This document shows positions 1 through 6,399 of a DNA stretch of 11,774 nucleotides, piece by piece. Each line of letters begins with the position of its first letter. Positions within the stretch are counted from its first letter, which is position 1. Position numbers and translations under genes: made by a program. The notes under the pieces are model-generated. The model was not told the origin of the DNA and searched no databases. It worked only from the letters and a program-made list of their open reading frames with translations. Source of the DNA: Spirochaetales bacterium (GTDB taxonomy: Bacteria; Spirochaetota; Spirochaetia; SZUA-6); assembly GCA_003233545.1 (NCBI GenBank), contig QILZ01000074.1:1-11774 (forward strand). The letters run 5' to 3'.

Positions 1-584
1 GCCGTATCATCATCGATTGCAAAATCCATCGCTTTAAGATCGTTAAAAGGCACCTGCATAAACCCGGGCAGTCTCGGCCCGAATGGTGCTCTGTACTTTT
101 CATCTCCTGCAGACAGCGCATAGCCGGTATGCCCGTGAAATCCTCCGAAACAGGATATGATCTTTGTCTTTCCCGTATATGCCCGCGCGGTTTTAATGGC
201 AAGATCTACAGCCTCTCCTCCTCCTGAGCCGAATACGGTATAGGATAAATCGCCGGGCATAAGTTTCGCCAAAAGCAAAGCGGTTTTCGCCCTTTCAGGG
301 CTGAGCAGGTGATGATTTCCTATATCCAGCTCTTTAAGACTCTCGGAAAGGATAGCAATGATCTCTTTGTTTCTATGGCCGAGGTTAAAAACACCGCCGT
401 TACAATGAAGATTTATAAGCTCCTTTTTACCGTTTACATCCCTTAAATAGGGCCCGGAACGTTCGCCCATTACAAAGTTAATTCCGAATTTTTTATAAAA
501 TGCCACCTTGCCGCTGGATACATGTTCCGCATATTCGGCTATTATTTCTTTTCTGTTAACTCCCCTTTTATCCTCTATATCCAT
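1..584 (-). CDS. Class III PLP-dependent aminotransferase, N-terminal part (cut by window edge)
   Basis: A reading frame with no stop runs leftwards from an ATG at 584-582 and leaves the window after about 194 codons; the family is usually 400-460 residues. The translation fits the N-terminal half of class III (ornithine/acetylornithine/GABA-type) aminotransferases: a Gly-Ser-Gly-Gly-Gly-Glu-Ala phosphate-binding segment, then Ala-Ile-Lys-Thr-Ala-Arg, then Phe-Gly-Gly-Phe-His-Gly-His-Thr, and a Lys-Tyr-Arg-Ala-Pro-Phe-Gly-Pro stretch typical of the family. The PLP lysine lies beyond the edge. A GAGG element precedes the ATG. The gene begins only 7 bases after the cysK stop, so it is probably co-transcribed with cysK and the Rrf2 regulator and may serve amino-acid metabolism linked to cysteine. 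Substrate cannot be assigned from this fragment. Confidence 0.88.
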   Translation of the reverse strand, partial: MDIEDKRGVNRKEIIAEYAEHVSSGKVAFYKKFGINFVMGERSGPYLRDVNGKKELINLHCNGGVFNLGHRNKEIIAILSESLKELDIGNHHLLSPERAKTALLLAKLMPGDLSYTVFGSGGGEAVDLAIKTARAYTGKTKIISCFGGFHGHTGYALSAGDEKYRAPFGPRLPGFMQVPFNDLKAMDFAIDDDT

Positions 585-591
585 AATACCT

Positions 592-1521
592 CTATTCATA
601 TTCATCGAATATCGATGTGCTGAGATATCTTTCTCCCGAATCAGGCAGTATTGTTACTATAACCCTTCCTTCGTTTTCTTTTCGTCCGGCAATGTCCAGA
701 GCCGCCTGAATATTTGCACCCGAAGATATTCCTCCGAGAATACCTTCCTTTTGCGCCAGTTTTTTTAACATCAGCTCAGCATCTTCGGATTTTACCCTGA
801 TAATTTCATCGATCAGATCTACCTGAAGCACGCCGGGAATAAATCCCGCACCGATGCCCTGTATTCTATGCGGTCCGCATCCGCCTCCGGACAGAACGGG
901 AGATTCTTCCGGTTCCACCGCGATTATTTTGATATCTTTCTTTTTTTCTTTTAAAAACCTGGCAACACCCGTTAATGTCCCGCCCGTGCCGACTCCTGCG
1001 ACAAAAATATCTATTTTCCCCTCTGTGTCCTTCCAGATTTCCCTTGCGGTTGTTCGTTCGTGAATCCCGGGATTCGCCGGATTTTCGAACTGCTGCGGCA
1101 TAAAGGCATTCGGAATACTATCTAAAAGTTCTTCCGCTTTATTTACGGCTCCGATCATTCCTTCATGTCCCGGTGTCAGAATGAGTTCCGCACCGAAGGC
1201 CTTTAACAATTTCCGCCTTTCATAACTCATCGTATCGGGCATAACCAGAGTAACCCGGTACCCCTTAGCTGCCGCAATATAGGATAATGCAATACCCGTA
1301 TTCCCGCTTGTCGGCTCGATAATTACGGAATCTTTCTTTAATATCCCTTTTTTTTCAGCAGCGAGGATCATGGAAAGACCGATCCTGTCCTTTACACTTG
1401 CCATGGGATTAAAGAATTCTAATTTTACCAGAACTTCCGCTTTCAGCTCTTTCGTCATACAACGGAGCCTTACCATTGGTGTATTGCCAACCAGTTCCGT
1501 GATACTGTTTGCGACAGCCAT
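592..1521 (-). CDS. cysK: Cysteine synthase (O-acetylserine sulfhydrylase)
   Basis: This 309-residue protein is a full-length fold-type II PLP enzyme that makes cysteine from O-acetylserine and sulfide in the cytoplasm. Visible motifs are the PLP lysine K44 in Ser-Val-Lys-Asp-Arg, the substrate loop Thr-Ser-Gly-Asn-Thr-Gly (71-76), Gln-Phe-Glu-Asn-Pro (144-148), the phosphate-binding Gly-Val-Gly-Thr-Gly-Gly-Thr (176-182) and Gly-Ile-Ser-Ser-Gly near the C terminus. The start is supported by an AGAGGA Shine-Dalgarno sequence. The gene follows the Rrf2 regulator by 18 bases and precedes the aminotransferase by 7. CysM-type enzymes of actinobacteria take sulfur from a protein thiocarboxylate instead of sulfide. 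Because a ThiS-like carrier lies across the divergent promoter, that alternative donor is possible here but unproven. Confidence 0.95.
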   Translation of the reverse strand: MAVANSITELVGNTPMVRLRCMTKELKAEVLVKLEFFNPMASVKDRIGLSMILAAEKKGILKKDSVIIEPTSGNTGIALSYIAAAKGYRVTLVMPDTMSYERRKLLKAFGAELILTPGHEGMIGAVNKAEELLDSIPNAFMPQQFENPANPGIHERTTAREIWKDTEGKIDIFVAGVGTGGTLTGVARFLKEKKKDIKIIAVEPEESPVLSGGGCGPHRIQGIGAGFIPGVLQVDLIDEIIRVKSEDAELMLKKLAQKEGILGGISSGANIQAALDIAGRKENEGRVIVTILPDSGERYLSTSIFDEYE

Positions 1522-1539
1522 AATAATTCCTCTTATAAT

Positions 1540-1962
1540 CTAGATCTGATAATTTATATTCTGTTTGTTTCTTTTTAATTTCCGGACAATAGCATCGATA
1601 GTCAGTAATCTCAGCCTTTCCTCCAGGTACGATTCTATCTCCTGCCAGACATAGTGATCATTGTATATTTCCCCGCCGCCCGTTTCTTTGCTTAACAAAA
1701 TATTGGACTCGAAAGCTATAATGATATCGTAAATGCTTATCCTGTCGGGCGATTTTGCAAGCTGATATCCTCCGTACTTCCCCTTGATACTTAAGACAAC
1801 TCCGGCGGTTTTAAGAATAACCAATATACTTCCGAGATATTTCTCGGATATATGCTCGTGCCTGGAAATCTCGCTAAGCGGGAGAGGTTTCCCCTTATAA
1901 TTCAATGCAATGTATATTAATGCTCTTGTAGCATATTGAATCTTTGTGGATATCTGTAACAT
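1540..1962 (-). CDS. Rrf2-family transcriptional regulator (CymR-like)
   Basis: The 140-residue protein begins with the Rrf2 pattern Ile-Ser-Thr-Lys-x-x-Tyr-Ala-x-Arg-Ala-Leu, followed by a winged helix-turn-helix containing Ile-Ser-Glu-Lys-Tyr-Leu and the wing Gly-Lys-Tyr-Gly-Gly-Tyr-Gln-Leu (about 61-68), then Ile-Tyr-Asp-Ile-Ile. It contains no cysteine at all, so it cannot ligate an iron-sulfur cluster in the way of IscR, NsrR or RsrR. This matches CymR, the cysteine-metabolism repressor of Bacillus and Staphylococcus, which works in complex with CysK. It is the first gene of the leftward operon, directly before cysK, and is divergent from the sulfur genes. An inverted repeat lies over its own promoter start, which suggests autoregulation. 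The regulon and any CysK partnership are inferences. Confidence 0.9.
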   Translation of the reverse strand: MLQISTKIQYATRALIYIALNYKGKPLPLSEISRHEHISEKYLGSILVILKTAGVVLSIKGKYGGYQLAKSPDRISIYDIIIAFESNILLSKETGGGEIYNDHYVWQEIESYLEERLRLLTIDAIVRKLKRNKQNINYQI

Positions 1963-1969
1963 CCTGATA

Positions 1970-1988
1970 TTCTATAGGTTTAATAGAA
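1970..1988. promoter_or_regulatory. Inverted repeat, candidate operator at the Rrf2 gene start
   Basis: TTCTAT (1970-1975) and ATAGAA (1983-1988) form a perfect 6-base inverted repeat separated by 7 bases. It covers the predicted transcription start of the Rrf2 operon and ends 7 bases before the start codon, where a bound repressor would block transcription. Rrf2 proteins are dimers that often regulate their own gene, so this is a natural autoregulatory site. In an A+T-rich gap a repeat this short could arise by chance. Confidence 0.4.
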
Positions 1989-1991
1989 ATT

Positions 1992-2019
1992 ATGTTAGTT
2001 AAATAATAAAAAAAGTCAA
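1992..2019 (-). promoter_or_regulatory. Sigma-70-type promoter of the Rrf2-cysK operon
   Basis: Read on the minus strand, a TTGACT -35 box (2019-2014) and a TAACAT -10 box (1997-1992) are separated by 16 bases. Transcription would begin near 1985, giving a leader of about 23 bases before the regulator's ATG. The -35 is strong and the -10 is moderate (four of six). Confidence 0.55.
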
Positions 2020-2038
2020 TATTTGTGCCGGAAATAAC

Positions 2039-2067
2039 TTGACAGATGTTTTAATATCTACTACATT
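2039..2067 (+). promoter_or_regulatory. Sigma-70-type promoter of the sulfur-assimilation operon
   Basis: A perfect TTGACA -35 box (2039-2044), a 17-base spacer and a TACATT -10 box (2062-2067, four of six) stand about 50 bases before the ThiS-like gene. Transcription would begin near 2074, leaving a leader of roughly 43 bases, too short for a known SAM or T-box riboswitch. Control is therefore more likely by a DNA-binding protein. Confidence 0.65.
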
Positions 2068-2086
2068 AATCACTATTATAGATATT
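2053..2086. promoter_or_regulatory. 8-base inverted repeat flanking the -10 box, candidate operator
   Basis: AATATCTA (2053-2060) and TAGATATT (2079-2086) are perfect inverted repeats 18 bases apart. The arms bracket the -10 box and the expected transcription start of the sulfur operon. This placement suits a repressor binding as two dimers or one large dimer. The divergently encoded Rrf2 protein is the obvious candidate, though the spacing differs from the repeat at its own promoter. Confidence 0.45.
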
Positions 2087-2116
2087 GACATTAAATGCGG
2101 TTAAGGAGGAATAATA

Positions 2117-2347
2117 ATGAAACTGGTTGTCAACGGAAAAACACAGGACACAGAAAAGAACAGCCTAAGTGTAATGGAATTAATTAAAATGAATAATGTA
2201 AAAATGCCGGATATGGTTACGGTTCGCCTTAACAAGAAATTCGTGGATAAATCGAAATATTCCGAAACATACCTGTCCGAAAACGATAAAATCGATTTTC
2301 TTTACTTCATGGGCGGAGGATCTTATAAAAAAGGAATTGCAGTATGA
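2117..2347 (+). CDS. ThiS/MoaD-like sulfur-carrier protein with a tail after Gly-Gly
   Basis: The 76-residue protein has the small beta-grasp pattern of ThiS: N-terminal Lys-Leu-Val-Val-Asn-Gly-Lys, a Leu-Ser-Val-Met-Glu-Leu-Ile helix, Asn39 in the middle strand and the ending Phe-Leu-Tyr-Phe-Met-Gly-Gly-Gly. Such proteins are adenylated at a terminal glycine by a ThiF/MoeB enzyme and become thiocarboxylates that donate sulfur. Here the glycines (66-68) are followed by eight residues, Ser-Tyr-Lys-Lys-Gly-Ile-Ala-Val, so activation would require trimming first. AAGGAGG stands 7 bases before the ATG. The stop overlaps the ThiF-like start as ATGA, and the tail codons contain that gene's Shine-Dalgarno sequence. 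It could serve cysteine, methionine, thiamine or molybdopterin synthesis; the neighbours favour cysteine or methionine. Confidence 0.88.
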   Translation: MKLVVNGKTQDTEKNSLSVMELIKMNNVKMPDMVTVRLNKKFVDKSKYSETYLSENDKIDFLYFMGGGSYKKGIAV

Positions 2348-3159
2348 ATTTAACGGAAGAACAAATCGACAGGTACAGCCGTCATATTATCCTTAAGGAT
2401 GTAGGCGGAAAGGGCCAGGAGAAATTGTTAAATGCAAAGATATTAATTGTCGGTGCCGGAGGACTCGGTGCACCCGCGGCCCTTTACCTCGCTGCGGCGG
2501 GAATCGGAACGCTCGGTATTGCGGATGGCGATAAAGTGGAATTATCGAATCTTCAAAGGCAGATAATTCATTTTACCCCTGATGTGGGTATATCCAAGAC
2601 TATCTCGTCAAAAAACAAACTGGAAAAGCTAAATCCGGATGTCAATGTAATATTATACGATGAAAGGGTTTATGCGGACAATATAATCGATATTATCAAT
2701 GACAGAGATTATGACTTTATAATCGACGGGACTGACAATTTCCCGGCCAAATTCCTGATAAACGATGCGTCTGTCCTGTTAAAAAAACCATTTTCTCACG
2801 GCGGTGTATTACGCTTCGAAGGTCAGACCATAACATACATTCCGGGCAATACCTGTTACAGATGTATTTTCCCCGAGCTTCCGCCGAAAGGGGCCGTTCC
2901 CTCCTGCAGCGAAGCAGGAATACTCGGTGCCATTGCCGGTATTCTCGGTACGATACAGGCTACGGAGGCTTTAAAATATATCCTGGGGATAGGCGATACA
3001 TTAAAAAACAGGATGCTAATCTTCGATGCCCTGGAAATGAATTTCAGAACCGTCGATATCGGGAAAAGCCCCGATTGTCCTGTCTGCGGTAACAATCCTA
3101 CGATTACAGAACTTAAGGATTACGAACAGCCCGTATGTGATCTGAAAAAACAGGGATGA
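2344..3159 (+). CDS. ThiF/MoeB/HesA-family sulfur-carrier adenylyltransferase
   Basis: This 271-residue E1-like enzyme would adenylate the C terminus of the ThiS-like protein encoded just upstream. It shows the nucleotide loop Gly-Ala-Gly-Gly-Leu-Gly-Ala-Pro (37-44), Asp-Gly-Asp-x-Val-Glu-x-Ser-Asn-Leu-Gln-Arg-Gln (61-73) with the ATP-contacting arginines, and Asp-x-Thr-Asp-Asn (128-132). It also has two zinc pairs (C171/C174 and C245/C248) and C188, which aligns with the cysteine of E. coli ThiF that can bond to ThiS. It has no rhodanese domain, unlike MoeZ of actinobacteria, so sulfur must come from another protein. The start codon overlaps the previous stop (ATGA), with AAGGAA 7 bases upstream. 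ThiF and MoeB cannot be separated by sequence alone. Confidence 0.93.
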   Translation: MNLTEEQIDRYSRHIILKDVGGKGQEKLLNAKILIVGAGGLGAPAALYLAAAGIGTLGIADGDKVELSNLQRQIIHFTPDVGISKTISSKNKLEKLNPDVNVILYDERVYADNIIDIINDRDYDFIIDGTDNFPAKFLINDASVLLKKPFSHGGVLRFEGQTITYIPGNTCYRCIFPELPPKGAVPSCSEAGILGAIAGILGTIQATEALKYILGIGDTLKNRMLIFDALEMNFRTVDIGKSPDCPVCGNNPTITELKDYEQPVCDLKKQG

Positions 3160-3185
3160 CAGGCAACAATTATGGAGACAATAAA

Positions 3186-5441
3186 ATGAAATTTTATGAA
3201 ATACCGGAAAACTTCGACGCTGAAATCGAAAACTATGAAAAAGCGGTTAAAGAGTTTACAGAAGGATCGATTCCGAAAGCAAAACTGCAGTCGATTCGTG
3301 TTCCCTTCGGCATCTACGAACAGAGACAGAATGATAAATATATGATGCGGATCAGATTACCGGGAGGTGCAGTAACTCCGGATCAATTAGTACATATTTC
3401 GAATATTGCCCTTAAGCATACAAAATCGCCTCTGCACTTTACTACCCGGCAGGATGTTCAGCTTCATGATCTGTTGCTGCACGAAACCGCTGAAATAATG
3501 AAAGAGCTAAAAGAATCCGGACTCTCGAGCAGGGGAGGCGGGGGAAACACGGTAAGAAACATCTTAGGAAGTTATGACACCGGCATAGACAGCGGGGAAG
3601 TATTTGATATTTCACCTTATGTACAGGCTCTTACAACACGTCTTATAGCCGAATCGGATTCCTGGACACTGCCGCGAAAACTTAAAATCGGTTTTTCCGG
3701 CAGTCCGGAAGATAAAGGCCTTGCCACGGTAAACGACTTAGGGTTTATAGCCCGAAAGAAAGATGACGGCAAAGAGGGCTTCTCCGTATATATCGGCGGC
3801 GGCATGGGCAGAAAACCGAAAGTCGGATTTCAACTATACGGCTTCATAGATACGGATCGAGTCTATGGCATCACAAGAGCCGTAAAGAATCTCTTCGATA
3901 AATACGGAAACAGGAAGAACAAGTATAATGCGAGGCTGCGTTTTCTGGTGGAGAAATTCGGAAGGGAGAAATTCGTAAAACTTTTTGAAAATGAGTATAA
4001 AAAAGTCAAAGAAATACAATACCCGCCGCTTAAGATCATTCCGGCCTTAAAATCAGATACGGGATTTATAGAAATTCCCCTGTTCCTGGGCATTCTGGAG
4101 CCCGGAAAAGCCGGCATTCTCGGTAAGATAATGAAAAGATTCGGCGAAGATACTCTCCGGGTAATGACCAATCAGAATATTCTGATAAGGAATATTAAGG
4201 AGAAAGATATACCGGACTTGGTATCGGAATTGAAAAAAGGAGGCATATTTTATGAGCTCCCGCATTTCATCGCAAGGTCGGTAGCCTGTGCAGGAGCAGA
4301 GACCTGCAGACTGGGCATCTGTCTTTCACGTAATCTGCTTAAAGCGATAAAGGACAAACTGGATAAAAACAACTTTGATTACAGCAGGGTTTCGGATTTA
4401 TCACTGAAAGTCTCGGGATGCTCAAATACATGCGGACATCATATACTTGCGGATATAGGCTTTTACGGTATTGCCAAACGCAGTTCCGGAAGGCTTCTGC
4501 CCTTTTATCAGTTTGTTATGGGTGGAATAGTTCATGAGGGCATTACACGATTGGCAGAAACTATCGGATCGATTCCCGCAAAGAATATTCCTTCTTTTCT
4601 GCATGAACTTCTTAGATTTATCTCCGGTTCCCGCATGGAAGGCGAGGATTTTAAAGATTATCTGGAGCGAACGGGAAAAGAAAAGATTCTTGAAATATTT
4701 AATAAATACTCGTATGTTCCTCCCTTTGACGAGAACAGCGGCTTCTATTATGACTGGTATGATGATAAGTTATTTTCGCTTGCGGAAAGATCATCCGGTG
4801 AATGCTCTGCAGGTTTATTCGATCTTATAGAACTGGATCTTAAAACCGCGGAACAGAATCTGGGTCTGGCGGAGAAAGCGTACGATCCGTCGTACCACCG
4901 GCCGGAGGATGAAAATATGGTAAAAAATACTGTTTTATCGACGTGCCGCGCGTTACTCATAACAAAGGGTTTCGAACCAAAAGACGACCATGAAGCGGTC
5001 TTCCTTTTTAAGGAGCACTTCATAGGCAAACATCTAAAAGAAGAGTGGCGGACGGTAACGGATAAGTATTTAAAAAACGAAGAGATATCGGAAGATGAGG
5101 CAAAAGGTCTGTTTAACGAGGTTAAGGAATTGTACAACTCCATGGATGATTCTCTCCGCTTTCCCGAACTGGACGAAACGGAAAAAAAAGGAACAGGCGG
5201 GGAAGAAGAAAAAGACTATAAAGTCTGTGACTTCAGGGGAATAGGCTGTCCTTTAAACTTTGTAAAGACAAAACTCGTACTTGAAACCTTGAATTCCGGT
5301 GATAAACTGGAAATACTTATCGATGACGGAGAACCTATCGATAATGTTCCTTCCTCTCTGAAAGAGGAGGGGCATAAAATAATTAAAAGACAAAAAGAAG
5401 ATGGTTACTGGAGAGTCTTAATCATCAAAGGAGAAGACTGA
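3186..5441 (+). CDS. Siroheme-[4Fe-4S] sulfite/nitrite reductase fused to a HEPN-like region and a C-terminal TusA-like domain
   Basis: The first part (about 1-480 of 751 residues) is a siroheme reductase with two ferredoxin-like half repeats and Thr-Arg-Gln-Asp-Val-Gln-Leu-His after the first. Its cluster and siroheme ligands are C368-x5-C374 and C412-x3-C416. It should reduce sulfite to sulfide in the cytoplasm; no flavoprotein partner is nearby, so ferredoxin is the likely donor. Residues about 545-660 form a helical region resembling HEPN domains (Cys-Arg-Ala-Leu-Leu-Ile-Thr-Lys-Gly, then Leu-Phe-Lys-Glu-His-Phe). After an acidic linker, residues 676-751 are TusA-like, with persulfide cysteine C688 in Gly-Cys-Pro-Leu-Asn-Phe-Val-Lys. 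I chose the ATG at 3186 because GGAG lies 8 bases before it. An in-frame ATG at 3156 overlaps the previous stop but has only a weak ribosome site. Sulfite fits the context better than nitrite. Confidence 0.9.
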   Translation: MKFYEIPENFDAEIENYEKAVKEFTEGSIPKAKLQSIRVPFGIYEQRQNDKYMMRIRLPGGAVTPDQLVHISNIALKHTKSPLHFTTRQDVQLHDLLLHETAEIMKELKESGLSSRGGGGNTVRNILGSYDTGIDSGEVFDISPYVQALTTRLIAESDSWTLPRKLKIGFSGSPEDKGLATVNDLGFIARKKDDGKEGFSVYIGGGMGRKPKVGFQLYGFIDTDRVYGITRAVKNLFDKYGNRKNKYNARLRFLVEKFGREKFVKLFENEYKKVKEIQYPPLKIIPALKSDTGFIEIPLFLGILEPGKAGILGKIMKRFGEDTLRVMTNQNILIRNIKEKDIPDLVSELKKGGIFYELPHFIARSVACAGAETCRLGICLSRNLLKAIKDKLDKNNFDYSRVSDLSLKVSGCSNTCGHHILADIGFYGIAKRSSGRLLPFYQFVMGGIVHEGITRLAETIGSIPAKNIPSFLHELLRFISGSRMEGEDFKDYLERTGKEKILEIFNKYSYVPPFDENSGFYYDWYDDKLFSLAERSSGECSAGLFDLIELDLKTAEQNLGLAEKAYDPSYHRPEDENMVKNTVLSTCRALLITKGFEPKDDHEAVFLFKEHFIGKHLKEEWRTVTDKYLKNEEISEDEAKGLFNEVKELYNSMDDSLRFPELDETEKKGTGGEEEKDYKVCDFRGIGCPLNFVKTKLVLETLNSGDKLEILIDDGEPIDNVPSSLKEEGHKIIKRQKEDGYWRVLIIKGED

Positions 5442-5539
5442 TGAATACACGGAATAATATAGTTTCGGGTACCAGGACAGGATATTTATCCGGTTATGCA
5501 ATTTTAATTTTATTAACAGAGGAGGATTGGCATGCTTAG
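5441..5539 (+). CDS. Possible 32-residue small ORF between the sulfite reductase and cysH
   Basis: An ATG shares its A with the sulfite reductase stop codon (TGATG), has AAAGGAG 7 bases upstream, and opens 32 codons that end just inside cysH. This geometry suits translational coupling. The Shine-Dalgarno sequence, however, lies in codons for the reductase's own C-terminal Lys-Gly-Glu-Asp, so it could be coincidence. The product has a short hydrophobic run (Tyr-Ala-Ile-Leu-Ile-Leu-Leu) and no family I recognise. It is more likely a coupling leader or a chance ORF than a working protein. Confidence 0.2.
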   Translation: MNTRNNIVSGTRTGYLSGYAILILLTEEDWHA

Positions 5540-6263
5540 TTTACTTAAAACAGAAGATAATTTAAAGGAGCTGGTGGACGGACTTACTTTTAAGCAGAAA
5601 GTAGACAGGTCGCTGAACCTGATCGAAGAAGCACTTGGAGAGTACGGGGATTCGCTTGTTGTCGCAAACAGTCTCGGGAAAGACTCCATTGTCGTATGGG
5701 ATCTGGCAAAGAAAGTCAGCCCCGGGATTAAGGGATTCATTATTACCACACGGTATAAACCGTATGCAACAAAACAGTTTATGTATGAAACGGTGGAAAA
5801 ATATCCCGAGTTAAAGATTTATGAAAACAAGGAAGATATTCCCGATGAGCTTTATAAAACGGATCCGGATAAATGCTGTGATATTCTAAAAGTAAGGCCC
5901 ATCCGCCGGGCAATAGAGGAAATGAATGTAAAATGCTGGATTACCGGTCTTCGCTGTACCGAGGGAAGAACACGCACCGATTTTAAAGAAGTCGAGGAAA
6001 GGGACAGGGGGCTGATAAAACTTAACCCGATTCTGATATGGAAAGAGCGTGAAGTGTGGGAATATCTTGCCCTGTACCAGGTTAAGGTTAATCCTCTTTA
6101 CATGGAAGGCTACAGATCCTTAGGATGTGCTCCATGCACCCAGATTACTACAGACGACAATGAACGGGCGGGAAGGTGGATAGGCACAAGTAAATGCGGC
6201 GGCGAGTGCGGAATACACACAAAACCTCTGGTAAGTGTTGCGGAAGAGCCCGCTGAAGTATAA
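5532..6263 (+). CDS. cysH: [4Fe-4S] adenylylsulfate (APS) reductase
   Basis: This 243-residue cytoplasmic enzyme reduces activated sulfate to sulfite with thiol electrons, feeding the sulfite reductase encoded upstream. It shows the PP-loop Asn-Ser-Leu-Gly-Lys-Asp-Ser (46-52), paired cysteines C115-C116 with C199-x2-C202, the classic four ligands of the [4Fe-4S] cluster, and the C-terminal catalytic Glu-Cys-Gly-Ile-His with C226. The cluster cysteines mark it as the APS type, not the cluster-free PAPS type. AGAGGAGG lies 6 bases before the ATG. It is the last gene before a terminator and is separated from the reductase gene by about 90 bases. No ATP sulfurylase, sulfate transporter or APS kinase is in view, so APS must be made by genes elsewhere. 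Confidence 0.93.
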   Translation: MLSLLKTEDNLKELVDGLTFKQKVDRSLNLIEEALGEYGDSLVVANSLGKDSIVVWDLAKKVSPGIKGFIITTRYKPYATKQFMYETVEKYPELKIYENKEDIPDELYKTDPDKCCDILKVRPIRRAIEEMNVKCWITGLRCTEGRTRTDFKEVEERDRGLIKLNPILIWKEREVWEYLALYQVKVNPLYMEGYRSLGCAPCTQITTDDNERAGRWIGTSKCGGECGIHTKPLVSVAEEPAEV

Positions 6264-6284
6264 ATATTTTCATCCGGCCGATAT

Positions 6285-6321
6285 ACCGGGGGGATGGCAA
6301 TTGCTGCTCCCCGGTTTTTTT
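6285..6321 (+). terminator. Intrinsic terminator after cysH
   Basis: ACCGGGG (6285-6291) pairs perfectly with CCCCGGT (6309-6315), and seven Ts (6315-6321) follow. The loop contains the palindrome GCAATTGC, which can extend the structure. It sits 22 bases after the cysH stop and before the next promoter, so it ends the sulfur operon. Confidence 0.9.
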
Positions 6322-6355
6322 AACAAAACAAAAACACAGAATTATGCTGTTATTC

Positions 6356-6385
6356 TTGACTTATTCTATAATCCCGGTCTATACT
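6356..6385 (+). promoter_or_regulatory. Sigma-70-type promoter of the tungstate/cofactor operon
   Basis: TTGACT (6356-6361) and TATACT (6380-6385) are separated by 18 bases, each matching the consensus in five of six positions. Transcription would begin near 6392 and run into the structured leader before tupA, leaving about 165 bases of untranslated RNA. Confidence 0.65.
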
Positions 6386-6399
6386 TTTAGAAGACATAT

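Noticed and set aside
508..768. Plus-strand open frame across the aminotransferase/cysK junction.
   Set aside because: It is antisense to two clear genes, has low-complexity composition and no ribosome site or family resemblance.
1538..1545. Palindrome ATCTAGAT between the Rrf2 gene and cysK, considered as a second operator.
   Set aside because: It includes the Rrf2 stop codon, is only 8 bases, and has no promoter beside it; the two genes look co-transcribed.
2085..2090. Second TTGACA (2085-2090) as another -35 box for the ThiS-like gene.
   Set aside because: Its -10 box would fall on or after the ribosome site and start codon, so it could not serve this gene.
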